The notes under the pieces are model-generated. The model saw only the letters and a program-made list of their open reading frames with translations, had not been told where the DNA came from and searched no databases. A program made the translations under genes and the position numbers. From SIG672 sp045657105 (GTDB taxonomy: Bacteria > Bacillota > Clostridia > Oscillospirales > CAG-272), in contig JAZOSN010000049.1 of the NCBI GenBank assembly GCA_045657105.1, positions 1-14,611 on the forward strand: 14,611 nucleotides of DNA. Direction: 5' to 3'. Of this stretch, positions 1-6,911 are shown one piece after another; the stretch's first letter is position 1, and each line of letters opens with the position of its first letter.

Positions 1-721
1 CGACTTCCCCGGCGACGATACTCCTATCGTTCGCGGATCCGCTCGTGACGCTCTTGAGTCCGCTAACACCGACCTCAGCGCTCCCGAGTACGCTCCTATC
101 CTTGAGCTCATGAACGAAGTTGACTCCTTCATTCCTACTCCCGACCGTATGTCCGATCTTCCTTTCCTTATGCCCGTCGAGGACGTATTCTCGATCTCGG
201 GACGTGGTACCGTTGCTACCGGTAGAGTAGAGCGTGGTACCGTTAAGATCGGTGACGTTTGCGAAATCGTTGGTCTTTCCGACGAGAAGAAGTCCACCAC
301 CGTTACCGGTGTTGAGATGTTCCACAAGATCGTTGACGAGGCTCAGGCAGGCGACAACATCGGTGCACTTCTCCGTGGTATCGCAAAGAACGAGATCGAG
401 CGTGGAACCGTTCTCTGTAAGCCCGGCTCGGTTCAGCCCCACACCAAGTTCGTTGGACAGGTTTACGTTCTTACCGAGAAGGAAGGCGGACGTCAGAAGC
501 CCTTCTTCGCTGGTTACAGACCTCAGTTCTATTTCAGAACTACCGACGTTACCGGAACCATCACTCTTCCTGACGGCGTTGAAATGTGCCGTCCCGGCGA
601 TAACGTAGATATGAGCGTTGAGCTTATCACTCCTATCGCTATTGAAAAGGGACTCCGTTTCGCTATCCGTGAGGGTGGTAGAACCGTAGGATCGGGCGTT
701 GTTGCTGATATCCTTGCATAA
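1..721 (+). CDS. tuf: Elongation factor Tu, 3' part (5' end outside window)
   Basis: EF-Tu is the GTPase that carries aminoacyl-tRNA to the ribosomal A site in the cytoplasm. The reading frame is already open at position 2, and about 239 codons are visible of a usual 395-400. The visible part starts with the end of domain 1 (DFPGDDTPIVRGSARDALE, just after the G-domain) and continues through beta-barrel domain 2 (FSISGRGTVATGRVERG, around 179-240) and domain 3 (GYRPQFYFRTTDVTG, around 511-555), ending in the typical VGSGVVADI tail. An internal ATG at 110 is not the start. Codon use is strongly biased (cgt, ggt, gtt, atc, aag), as expected for a very highly expressed gene and unlike the genes that follow. 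The missing start is only the window edge, with no sign of a pseudogene. Confidence 0.98.
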   Translation, partial: DFPGDDTPIVRGSARDALESANTDLSAPEYAPILELMNEVDSFIPTPDRMSDLPFLMPVEDVFSISGRGTVATGRVERGTVKIGDVCEIVGLSDEKKSTTVTGVEMFHKIVDEAQAGDNIGALLRGIAKNEIERGTVLCKPGSVQPHTKFVGQVYVLTEKEGGRQKPFFAGYRPQFYFRTTDVTGTITLPDGVEMCRPGDNVDMSVELITPIAIEKGLRFAIREGGRTVGSGVVADILA

Positions 722-744
722 GTTATAAAATAACTTGAACGCAT

Positions 745-777
745 ACGGCGGGCGGGTAACCGCCCGCCGTGATTTTT
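745..777 (+). terminator. Rho-independent terminator of tuf
   Basis: An 11-bp GC-rich perfect stem (745-755 with 760-770, loop 756-759) is followed by GATTTTT. It begins 23 bases after the tuf stop codon and ends just before the FMN riboswitch. Confidence 0.93.
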
Positions 778-783
778 ATATAC

Positions 784-900
784 TATACTTTGAGAGCTTG
801 GTGAAATTCCACACCGGCGGTAAAGTCCGCAAACGTCCGAAAGGATGCCGAGCAGGTGAAATTCCTGAACCGACGGTAAAGTCCGGATGAGAAAAGATAG
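784..900 (+). promoter_or_regulatory. FMN riboswitch aptamer (RFN element)
   Basis: This is an mRNA sensor of flavin mononucleotide. The conserved RFN segments occur in order: TTGGTGAAATTCC (about 799-811), ACCGGCGGTAAAGTCCGC, AGCAGGTGAAATTCCTGAACCGACGGT (from 851) and AGTCCGGATGAGAAAAGATA (to 899). The outer P1 helix forms between about 786-791 and 893-899. It lies directly before ribU, a riboflavin transporter gene, which is the expected target. No sigma-A promoter is evident between the tuf terminator and the aptamer. Confidence 0.95.
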
Positions 901-970
901 GATCTGATTTTCCCGTATTTACGGCAATTTTGCACTGTCTTTTCTCCGATATTTTTAATATAGGAGAAAA
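889..970 (+). promoter_or_regulatory. FMN riboswitch expression platform: ribosome-binding-site sequestor
   Basis: Two mutually exclusive pairings are visible. TTTTCTCC (940-947) pairs perfectly with GGAGAAAA (963-970), which hides the ribU Shine-Dalgarno GGAG (963-966). Alternatively TCTTTTCTC (938-946) pairs perfectly with GAGAAAAGA (889-897), the 3' side of aptamer helix P1. Inference: with FMN bound, P1 forms and the ribosome binding site is hidden; without FMN, 889-897 captures 938-946 and translation proceeds. No U-tract terminator is seen, so control is probably translational. Confidence 0.8.
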
Positions 971-974
971 CGAG

Positions 975-1562
975 ATGAAAAACACAAAGGTAAAATACAT
1001 AGTAAAAATAGCACTTCTTTCTGCGCTTTCCGTAATAATAATGCTATTTGAATTTCCGCTTCCTTTTATAGCTCCCGATTTTTACGAGCTCGATCTCAGT
1101 GAAGCGGTGATAATGATGGGCGGCTTTGCGCTCGGACCTACGGCGGCGGCACTGATGGAGTTTGTGAAAAATCTCCTGAATATTCTGATAAACGGAACTA
1201 CTACCGGCTTTGTCGGTGAGTTTGCAAATTTCGTTACGGGTTGTTGTCTTACCGTTCCTGCGGCACTTATCTATAAATACAGAAAAACCTTTAAAGGCGC
1301 GCTTATCGGAATGGCAGTCGGAACTATGTCACTTGCGATAGTCGGAGGACTTATCAACTATTTTATAATGCTTCCGATGTATTCCTCGTTTATACCGATT
1401 GATGCGATAATAGATGCAGGCGCGGCAATTACCGGATTTATCCGCGATAAATTTACATTCGTGCTTTTTGCAGTGGTTCCTTTTAATATAGTAAAAGGAC
1501 TTTTCTGCTCGCTTATAACACTTCTTCTGTATAAGCGACTGTCTAAAATATTACACCTTTGA
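975..1562 (+). CDS. ribU: Riboflavin ECF transporter S component RibU
   Basis: The product is an integral membrane substrate-binding subunit that works with EcfT and EcfA ATPases to import riboflavin. The start is ATG 975, eight bases after GGAG (963-966); the longer frame from 930 would run through the regulatory hairpin. The 195-residue protein has about six hydrophobic segments, starting near residue 8. It shows RibU-family landmarks: an LDLSEAVIMMGGFALGP stretch (about 39-55), FVKNLLN (63-69) and GEFANF (81-86). The upstream FMN riboswitch independently supports riboflavin as the substrate. It would use a shared or group II ECF module; the ECF genes at 7885-10367 could serve it too, but they sit in another operon under a different riboswitch. 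The next gene starts 13 bases downstream and is probably co-transcribed. Confidence 0.94.
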   Translation: MKNTKVKYIVKIALLSALSVIIMLFEFPLPFIAPDFYELDLSEAVIMMGGFALGPTAAALMEFVKNLLNILINGTTTGFVGEFANFVTGCCLTVPAALIYKYRKTFKGALIGMAVGTMSLAIVGGLINYFIMLPMYSSFIPIDAIIDAGAAITGFIRDKFTFVLFAVVPFNIVKGLFCSLITLLLYKRLSKILHL

Positions 1563-1575
1563 TCGAGGAGCTTTT

Positions 1576-2079
1576 ATGAAAGAGATCATACAACAGTTTT
1601 TCCTTGAAACTGTCGGAAAGGAGCTTTGCGTGCTCTTTTGCTCGATGATACCGATAATCGAGCTTCGCGGAGCAATACCGCTCGGCGCGGCGCTCGGACT
1701 TCCTTGGTGGCAGAATTATATTCTCGCGATTATCGGAAACATGATTCCCGTTCCGTTCATTCTTCTGTTTATTAAGAGGATAATTGCATGGATGACAACA
1801 TGTCGGGTAAAATTTTTCCGAAAAATCGGTCTTTGGCTGATCAAAAAAGCCGATAAGAACCGAGATAAAATTGAAAAATATTCTTTTTGGGGCGTTTGCA
1901 TTTTCGTAGGTATTCCGCTTCCTATGACCGGCGCGTGGACGGGCTCGCTCGTTGCCGCAACCATCGATATGAAGTTCTGGAAGGCAATTCTTTCCTGCCT
2001 GCTCGGCGTAATGGCGGCGGGAGTTGTAATGTCGCTCGCGTCTTACGGCGTGGTTGCCGCGTTCGAGATATTCGCCTGA
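1576..2079 (+). CDS. COG2426-type small membrane protein (putative small multidrug export family)
   Basis: This 167-residue polytopic membrane protein matches the family annotated as putative small multi-drug export protein (COG2426 / Sm_multidrug_ex). That name does not rest on a firmly shown function. Visible family hallmarks are the SMIPIIELRGAIPLGAALG segment (residues about 22-40), GNMIPVPFI (54-62), a basic cytoplasmic loop with KADKNRDKIEKY (about 96-107), and GIPLPMTGAWTG (117-128). Four or five hydrophobic segments are apparent. ATG 1576 follows GAGGAG (1565-1570). It lies 13 bases after ribU and likely shares its transcript, so it may respond to FMN indirectly. No terminator is evident after it, and the next promoter starts within 30 bases. 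Family call is confident; transport role is not. Confidence 0.85.
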   Translation: MKEIIQQFFLETVGKELCVLFCSMIPIIELRGAIPLGAALGLPWWQNYILAIIGNMIPVPFILLFIKRIIAWMTTCRVKFFRKIGLWLIKKADKNRDKIEKYSFWGVCIFVGIPLPMTGAWTGSLVAATIDMKFWKAILSCLLGVMAAGVVMSLASYGVVAAFEIFA

Positions 2080-2086
2080 AAGAAAT

Positions 2087-2137
2087 TATATAAAATTCGA
2101 CAAAACACTTGACATACTACTGTGTATGTGCTATAAT
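2087..2137 (+). promoter_or_regulatory. metK promoter (sigma-A consensus) with upstream box
   Basis: The -35 TTGACA (2109-2114) and -10 TATAAT (2132-2137) are separated by 17 bases, a perfect consensus. Eight bases before the -35 is the box TATATAAAATTCGA (2087-2100). The identical box sits at the identical distance before the tRNA-fMet promoter (11080-11093), which suggests an UP element or an operator. The start of transcription would be near 2144, just before the SAM riboswitch. Confidence 0.92.
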
Positions 2138-2154
2138 TCTAAACGAATCTAATA

Positions 2155-2245
2155 GATCATCAAGAGTAGGGGAGGGATAGGCCCGTTGATCCTACGGCAA
2201 CCTGCCGAGTGATTTCGGGAAGGTGCCAATTCCTAAGAGATGAGA
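2155..2245 (+). promoter_or_regulatory. SAM-I riboswitch (S-box) aptamer
   Basis: This is an mRNA sensor of S-adenosylmethionine. The conserved S-box core is present: AGAGTAGGGGAGGGATAGGCCC from 2163, CGGCAACCTGC around 2209-2219, and AAGGTGCCAATTCC (2220-2233). The closing P1 helix can form between TCATC (2157-2161) and GATGA (2239-2243). It lies in the leader of metK, the SAM synthetase gene, so it should act as end-product feedback. Confidence 0.96.
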
Positions 2246-2256
2246 GCAAAAAATGC

Positions 2257-2294
2257 GAGCGTCTGCGGGAAACTGACTGACGCTCTTTTGTTTT
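2257..2294 (+). terminator. SAM riboswitch intrinsic terminator
   Basis: GAGCGTC (2257-2263) pairs with GACGCTC (2279-2285), followed by TTTTGTTTT (2286-2294). It stands between the aptamer and the metK ribosome binding site, as in a transcriptional OFF switch. SAM binding stabilises P1 and permits this hairpin (family knowledge); the competing antiterminator was not resolved in detail. Confidence 0.85.
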
Positions 2295-2326
2295 CCTCCA
2301 AAACAAAAAACAAAGGAAGGCTAAAA

Positions 2327-3505
2327 ATGAAAAAACTTTTCACATCAGAATCTGTAACCGAAGGACACCCCGATAAGATCTGCGATAAGATCTCGGACTC
2401 TATACTTGACGCGATACTCGTACAGGATCCTATGGCGCGTGTTGCCTGCGAAACTACCGCAACTACGGGAATAATCTCGGTAATGGGAGAGATCACGACA
2501 AGCGCGATCGTAAAGTACGACGATATTATCAGAGAAGCAGTGCGCGAGATTGGATACGATAGAGCAAAATACGGCTTTGACTGCGATACCTGCGCGGTCA
2601 TCAGCTCTATACATAGTCAGTCGCCCGATATTGCGATGGGCGTTGATAAATCCTTCGAGGCTAAAAACGGCGAAGAGGATAAATACGACATCGGCGCAGG
2701 AGATCAGGGTATGATGTTCGGATTTGCCTGCGATGAAACTCCCGAGCTTATGCCGATGCCAATATCGCTTGCACATAAGCTTGCTAAGGTTCTGACCGAC
2801 GTAAGAAAGAACGGAACTCTCGCTTATCTTCGTCCCGACGGAAAAACACAGGTCACCGTTGAATACGAAGGGGATAGACCTGTCAGAGTTGATACTATCG
2901 TAGTATCCTCTCAGCACGATCCTGACGTTTCGCAGGAACAAATAAGAGAGGACGTAATCAAGTACGTAATAAATCCCACCGTTCCCGCAGAGCTTCTTGA
3001 CGGCGAAACCAAGATCTACGTTAACCCCACGGGACGCTTCGTTATAGGCGGACCTCAGGGCGATAGCGGACTTACCGGAAGAAAGATAATAGTTGACACT
3101 TACGGAGGATACGGCAGACACGGCGGCGGAGCTTTCTCGGGAAAGGATCCGACAAAGGTTGACAGAACCGCGGCTTACGCTGCGAGATATATCGCAAAAA
3201 ACGTTGTAGCTTCGGGAGTTGCAAAGAAATGCGAGGTTCAGCTCGCATACGCTATCGGAGTTGCAAGACCTGTTTCTGTAATGGTAGATACCTTCGGAAC
3301 GTCTGAGTATTCCGACGACATTATCTCGGATACGGTAGCAACGCTCGTTGACCTCAGACCTGCCGCAATTATCGAGAAATTCGATCTCAGACGTCCTATC
3401 TATGCGCCTCTTGCATCTTACGGACATATGGGAAGAGAAGACCTTGGAGTTGCTTGGGAAAAGACCGATATTGCAGATAAAATAAGAGAAATACTCGCTA
3501 AATAA
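2327..3505 (+). CDS. metK: S-adenosylmethionine synthetase (methionine adenosyltransferase)
   Basis: The enzyme makes SAM from methionine and ATP in the cytoplasm. ATG 2327 follows AAGGAAGG (2312-2319). The open frame extends back to 2240 only because it crosses the riboswitch terminator, so the earlier start is rejected. The 392-residue product has the family's usual length. Visible motifs are TSESVTEGHPDKICDKISDS from residue 6 (ATP-binding histidine and metal-binding aspartate), GAGDQG (123-128), and the glycine-rich loop GGGAFSGKDPTKVDR (266-280) with the phosphate-contacting lysine. The C-terminal domain is complete (SYGHMGRED near the end). Expression is controlled by the SAM-I riboswitch upstream. 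recD2 and comFC follow downstream without a clear terminator between. Confidence 0.98.
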   Translation: MKKLFTSESVTEGHPDKICDKISDSILDAILVQDPMARVACETTATTGIISVMGEITTSAIVKYDDIIREAVREIGYDRAKYGFDCDTCAVISSIHSQSPDIAMGVDKSFEAKNGEEDKYDIGAGDQGMMFGFACDETPELMPMPISLAHKLAKVLTDVRKNGTLAYLRPDGKTQVTVEYEGDRPVRVDTIVVSSQHDPDVSQEQIREDVIKYVINPTVPAELLDGETKIYVNPTGRFVIGGPQGDSGLTGRKIIVDTYGGYGRHGGGAFSGKDPTKVDRTAAYAARYIAKNVVASGVAKKCEVQLAYAIGVARPVSVMVDTFGTSEYSDDIISDTVATLVDLRPAAIIEKFDLRRPIYAPLASYGHMGREDLGVAWEKTDIADKIREILAK

Positions 3506-3514
3506 TCAAAAAAA

Positions 3515-3565
3515 CAGCTTGCGGCATAGGATGAACTACGAGGTGAATTTCTATGCTGCAACTTG
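3515..3565 (+). repeat. Inverted repeat enclosing the start of a small ORF
   Basis: The arms 3515-3529 and 3551-3565 pair over 15 positions with one mismatch (3518) and two G-U pairs. The 21-base loop (3530-3550) carries the ribosome binding site (GAGGTG), and the right arm contains the start codon ATG 3553. There is no U-tract, so it does not look like a terminator. It could damp translation of the small ORF or mark an mRNA processing site between metK and recD2. Confidence 0.6.
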
Positions 3566-3723
3566 TATGCGAAATACTTTTGGCGATAGTCTTTGTATTC
3601 GGCCTCTACCTCTTGCAGAGGAAGCTCATTGGAAAAATCGAAAGATTTAATGAGAACGGTAAAACAGACGACTTTGTGAGCGGTTTTGAGGAAAGATCCG
3701 ATAAAGACGGAAAAAATAATTAA
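3553..3723 (+). CDS. Small single-pass membrane protein, 56 residues
   Basis: I do not recognise this protein. ATG 3553 follows GAGGTG with good spacing. The product has a hydrophobic N-terminal helix (residues about 3-21, LVCEILLAIVFVFGLYLL region), then a basic stretch (QRKLIGKIER) and a polar, acidic tail ending KDGKNN. The predicted topology is N-terminus out or short with a cytoplasmic tail. It sits between metK and recD2 and ends 28 bases before the recD2 start, in the same direction. Codon use is like that of its neighbours (cttc, gcg, ata), which supports a real gene. It was probably overlooked because of its size. The start codon lies inside a hairpin arm (3515-3565). No function can be given. 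Confidence 0.65.
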   Translation: MLQLVCEILLAIVFVFGLYLLQRKLIGKIERFNENGKTDDFVSGFEERSDKDGKNN

Positions 3724-3751
3724 AATCAGAATTGAAAGGAGGTAAAACGGT

Positions 3752-5971
3752 ATGGAAAATATGTTTGAAGAAAAGGAACTTATAGTTCTTGAAGGAACGG
3801 TCGAAACCGTTATGTATGAAAATCAGGATAACGGCTATACCGTTTGCCTTCTTGAAACCGAGGACGAGCTTATTACTGCGGTTGGCATAATGCCGTGTAC
3901 TCAGGAGGGCGAGATGATCCGCGCACAGGGAAGATGGGAAACTCACCCGAGCTACGGTAAGCAGTTCAGAGTGGTGTATTACGAAAAGCAGCTTCCTGCG
4001 ACAGGCGCGGCTATGATAAAATATCTCGCTTCGGGCGTTGTAAAGGGAGTCGGAAAAAAGACTGCCGAAAAGATAGTCGGAATGTTTGGCGACGAAACGC
4101 TTGAGGTTATCGAAAATTCGCCTCAGCTTCTTTGCGATATTCCGGGAATCAGACCGAAAAAGGCGCAGGAAATAAGCGAAGCGTTCAAAAATCAGTTTGG
4201 TATGAGAAATCTTATGCTCTTTTTCAGAGAGTATTTCGGCCCCTCTACCATAATGAAAATATTTAAAAAATGGGGCTCGGGAGCGGTCGATATTGTAAAG
4301 CAAAATCCCTATATGCTCTGTGACGAGATATACGGTATCGGCTTCGAGCGGGCGGACAATTTCGCAAAATCGCTCGGAATAGATCCTGCTTCCCCTTATA
4401 GAATAAAGTCCTGCGTGGTATATGCGCTAAGCTCAAACGCCGTCGGAAACGGTCACGTTTTCATACCGAAAAGAAGACTTGCCGAGCATATTTCCACTAT
4501 GATCGAATGTACTCCCGATGCCGCGCTTGACGCGATAGACTCGCTCACCGAGGAAAACAAAACGGTAATAGTCAAATATTTCGATCAGGAATGTGTGTAT
4601 CTGAAAGACTACTACGATGCCGAAAAGTATATTGTTCAGAAGCTCGTTTTGCTCAGTAAGGTAAGCGGAGCGGCGTATATGGACGATACCCGCTCGCTTA
4701 TCTCTATGGTCGAGCAGGAAGAGGGCGTAGAATACGAGTCACTTCAAAAAAAGGCGATAATAGAGGCGGTTTCGAGCGGAGTTATGCTGCTCACGGGTGG
4801 ACCGGGAACAGGAAAAACAACGATAATTCGTGCAGTTATCCGAATATTTGATAAAATTGGAATAGACGTCGCGCTTGCCGCTCCTACCGGACGCGCGGCA
4901 AAGAGAATGTCCGAAACTACTCAGAGAGAGGCGAAGACGATCCACCGACTGCTCGAAATGGAATTTGCCGCAGACGATAAGCCTCGTTTCAGACGAAACG
5001 AGAACAACCTTCTTGACGAAAAGGTCATAATCGTTGACGAGGCGTCGATGGTTGATACACAGCTTATGGCGTCCCTTCTTAAAGCGGTAAGACCGGGTGC
5101 GCGCTTTATTCTGATCGGCGACGCCGATCAGCTTCCATCTGTCGGCGCAGGGAACGTGCTTTGTGATCTGCTCGCAAGTGATATGTTCCCATCGGTACGA
5201 CTCACCGAGATTTACAGACAGGCAAGAGAGAGCCGAATAGTAACAAACGCTCACGCCATAAACGACGGCGAGCTTCCCGTGCTTGACGATAAAAAGGGCG
5301 ACTTTTTCTTCATTTCAAGAGATGATGAATCTCAGATCGCGCAGACCGTGTCCGATCTATGTATGCACCGCCTGCCGAGGACTTACGGCAAGGATATAAT
5401 GTCGGAAATACAGATAATAACTCCGTCGCGAAAGGGAGTAGCGGGTACGGAGATTCTTAATCAGAAGCTCAGAAACGTACAAAATCCGCCGTCGCCCGAT
5501 AAAAAAGAAAAAAAGGTACGCGACGTCGTTTTCCGAGAGGGCGATAAGGTTATGCAGATAAGAAATAACTACTCGCTCGCATGGACTCGCGGTAGCGAGG
5601 ACGGAGAAGGAATGTTCAACGGCGACATTGGCGTTATACAAAAGATAGACAACGTCGAAGAAAAAATGTATATAGATTTCGACGGCAAGCTTACCTGCTA
5701 CGGCTACGACGAGCTTGACGATATAGAGCACGCCTACGCTATAACTATTCATAAAAGTCAGGGAAGCGAATATCCGGTCGTAATAATTCCTGCTTATATG
5801 TATTCGCCAAGACTTCTGACGAGAAATCTTCTGTATACCGCCGTGACGAGGGCGCAGAGAATGGTGATTATCGTCGGACGCTCGGATATAGTGCAGATGA
5901 TGGTTGAAAATAAACGTCTTACCAAAAGATATACAGGACTTCGCTATATGCTCGAAGCAACTCAAAATTAA
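3752..5971 (+). CDS. recD2: RecD2-type DNA helicase (YrrC family)
   Basis: This is a superfamily 1B 5'-3' DNA helicase of the RecD2 type, found in bacteria without needing RecBC and linked to DNA repair and replication-fork maintenance. ATG 3752 follows the near-perfect AAAGGAGGT (3735-3743). The 739-residue protein matches family length. Domains in order: an N-terminal OB-like region (about 8-80), helix-hairpin-helix repeats (GVVKGVGKKTAEKIV around 95-109; IPGIRPKKAQEI around 130-141), Walker A GGPGTGKTT (349-357), Walker B VDEAS (428-432), GDADQLPSVGAG (helicase motif III), and the C-terminal ITIHKSQGSE (664-673) and YTAVTRA motifs. RecB/RecC partners are not seen here. It is followed after five bases by comFC. 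Confidence 0.96.
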   Translation: MENMFEEKELIVLEGTVETVMYENQDNGYTVCLLETEDELITAVGIMPCTQEGEMIRAQGRWETHPSYGKQFRVVYYEKQLPATGAAMIKYLASGVVKGVGKKTAEKIVGMFGDETLEVIENSPQLLCDIPGIRPKKAQEISEAFKNQFGMRNLMLFFREYFGPSTIMKIFKKWGSGAVDIVKQNPYMLCDEIYGIGFERADNFAKSLGIDPASPYRIKSCVVYALSSNAVGNGHVFIPKRRLAEHISTMIECTPDAALDAIDSLTEENKTVIVKYFDQECVYLKDYYDAEKYIVQKLVLLSKVSGAAYMDDTRSLISMVEQEEGVEYESLQKKAIIEAVSSGVMLLTGGPGTGKTTIIRAVIRIFDKIGIDVALAAPTGRAAKRMSETTQREAKTIHRLLEMEFAADDKPRFRRNENNLLDEKVIIVDEASMVDTQLMASLLKAVRPGARFILIGDADQLPSVGAGNVLCDLLASDMFPSVRLTEIYRQARESRIVTNAHAINDGELPVLDDKKGDFFFISRDDESQIAQTVSDLCMHRLPRTYGKDIMSEIQIITPSRKGVAGTEILNQKLRNVQNPPSPDKKEKKVRDVVFREGDKVMQIRNNYSLAWTRGSEDGEGMFNGDIGVIQKIDNVEEKMYIDFDGKLTCYGYDELDDIEHAYAITIHKSQGSEYPVVIIPAYMYSPRLLTRNLLYTAVTRAQRMVIIVGRSDIVQMMVENKRLTKRYTGLRYMLEATQN

Positions 5972-5976
5972 GAGAT

Positions 5977-6747
5977 ATGAACAGTTTCTTCAAAACGATC
6001 TCAAATCTCCTGTTTCCGCCGAGATGTGCGGCGTGCAGAGAGCTCCTGCCGTATTACAGTGACGCTCTTCTTTGCGATGAGTGCGCCGAAAAATGGAAAA
6101 AGGAGATCTCGTCAAGATGCGCGGTTTGCAAACGTCTTGTATCAGAATGTACCTGTGTTCACGATAACTGCAAAAGGACAGTTACGGCGCTTCTCAGTGT
6201 ATCGGCTTATACGTCGTCGGATAGCGTGACCGATCGCCTCGTGCTTGCCGCAAAGGATCATAAGGATAAAAAGCTTTTTAAGTTTATGTCCGATAAAATG
6301 ACCGAGATTGCATACGGAGCACTGCCGGGAGTCGGCGATCTGCTCGTTACCTTCGTTCCGAGGTCGGCATCTCGTAAAAGAGAAACCGGACACGATCAGT
6401 CCGAGATACTCGCGTATCTTGTTGCGGATAATTTTTCCGCCGAAATGACGCCGCTTTTTAAGAAGAAGGGAAGAAAGCAACAAAAATCTCTTCGCGCGCA
6501 CGACAGAGAAATAAATGCAAGGCGCTCGTATGCTCTGATTAAAGATGCCGCTCAGGCGGTGAAGGACAGGACTGTTCTGCTTTGCGACGACGTCGTGACA
6601 ACGGGCGCGTCCGTTTCTGCCTGCGCAGAAATGCTAAGAGAAGCAGGAGCCGAAAAAATATACGCGCTCACCTTCGCAAAAACTGTGAAAAAATCAAGAC
6701 CGAGAGATAAAAAAATACCGAAAAATATCGAAAACAAAGGAAAATGA
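5977..6747 (+). CDS. comFC: ComFC-like phosphoribosyltransferase-fold protein
   Basis: This is a ComF-family protein, related to the ComFC competence protein that helps single-stranded DNA during transformation. The biochemical role is still loosely defined. At 256 residues it is close to family size. The N-terminal zinc-ribbon region has cysteine pairs C17/C20, C33/C36, C48/C51 and C58/C60. The C-terminal type I phosphoribosyltransferase domain has the PRPP loop CDDVVTTGAS (203-212). A lysine-rich tail (KKSRPRDKKIPKN) ends the protein. Only five bases separate it from recD2 and its own ribosome binding site is weak (AAGAGAT), so coupled translation is likely. Its stop codon touches the -35 of the next promoter (6748). 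The recD2-comFC pairing suggests a DNA uptake and processing role (inference). Confidence 0.9.
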   Translation: MNSFFKTISNLLFPPRCAACRELLPYYSDALLCDECAEKWKKEISSRCAVCKRLVSECTCVHDNCKRTVTALLSVSAYTSSDSVTDRLVLAAKDHKDKKLFKFMSDKMTEIAYGALPGVGDLLVTFVPRSASRKRETGHDQSEILAYLVADNFSAEMTPLFKKKGRKQQKSLRAHDREINARRSYALIKDAAQAVKDRTVLLCDDVVTTGASVSACAEMLREAGAEKIYALTFAKTVKKSRPRDKKIPKNIENKGK

Positions 6748-6776
6748 TTGACAAGAGCTTTCTTTTGTGCTATTAT
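6748..6776 (+). promoter_or_regulatory. Promoter of the cobalamin-regulated operon
   Basis: The -35 TTGACA (6748-6753) and -10 TATTAT (6771-6776) have a 17-base spacer. The -35 begins directly after the comFC stop codon (6745-6747). Transcription would begin close to 6783, a few bases before the riboswitch P1 helix. Confidence 0.88.
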
Positions 6777-6787
6777 TAAGAAAAATC

Positions 6788-6896
6788 CGCGCGGTTCTGC
6801 CTATGCAGATCAGAGGGAAGTTCGGTGAAAATCCGTCGCAACCGCCATTACCGTAATTGAGTGTGTCTTCTCATAAGTCGGAATACTTGCCGCGCG
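6788..6896 (+). promoter_or_regulatory. Cobalamin (B12) riboswitch aptamer
   Basis: P1 is a 7-bp helix, CGCGCGG (6788-6794) with CCGCGCG (6890-6896). Inside are the class-typical segments AGAGGGAAGTTCGGTGAAAATCC (from about 6811), GTCGCAACCGCC (the usual GC-N-GCCC-like part), GTGTGTCTTCTC, and AAGTCGGAATACTTGCC (6875-6891), which corresponds to the conserved AAGCCAGGAGACCTGCC-like block. It heads an operon with ECF transporter and DUF4430 genes. Cobalamin binding should reduce expression. Assignment rests on motif recognition; a covariance-model search would settle the subclass (cobalamin vs. AdoCbl-variant). Confidence 0.92.
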
Positions 6897-6911
6897 AGAT
6901 CATAGAGTAAA

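Noticed and set aside
2345..3427. Long 360-residue open frame on the - strand opposite metK
   Set aside because: It mirrors a highly conserved gene with strong codon bias, has no ribosome binding site and a serine/arginine-rich, low-complexity translation. It is an antisense shadow.
4739..5254. 171-residue - strand frame opposite the RecD2 helicase motifs
   Set aside because: It overlaps the Walker A and B region of recD2, and its translation is cysteine/serine-rich with no family resemblance.
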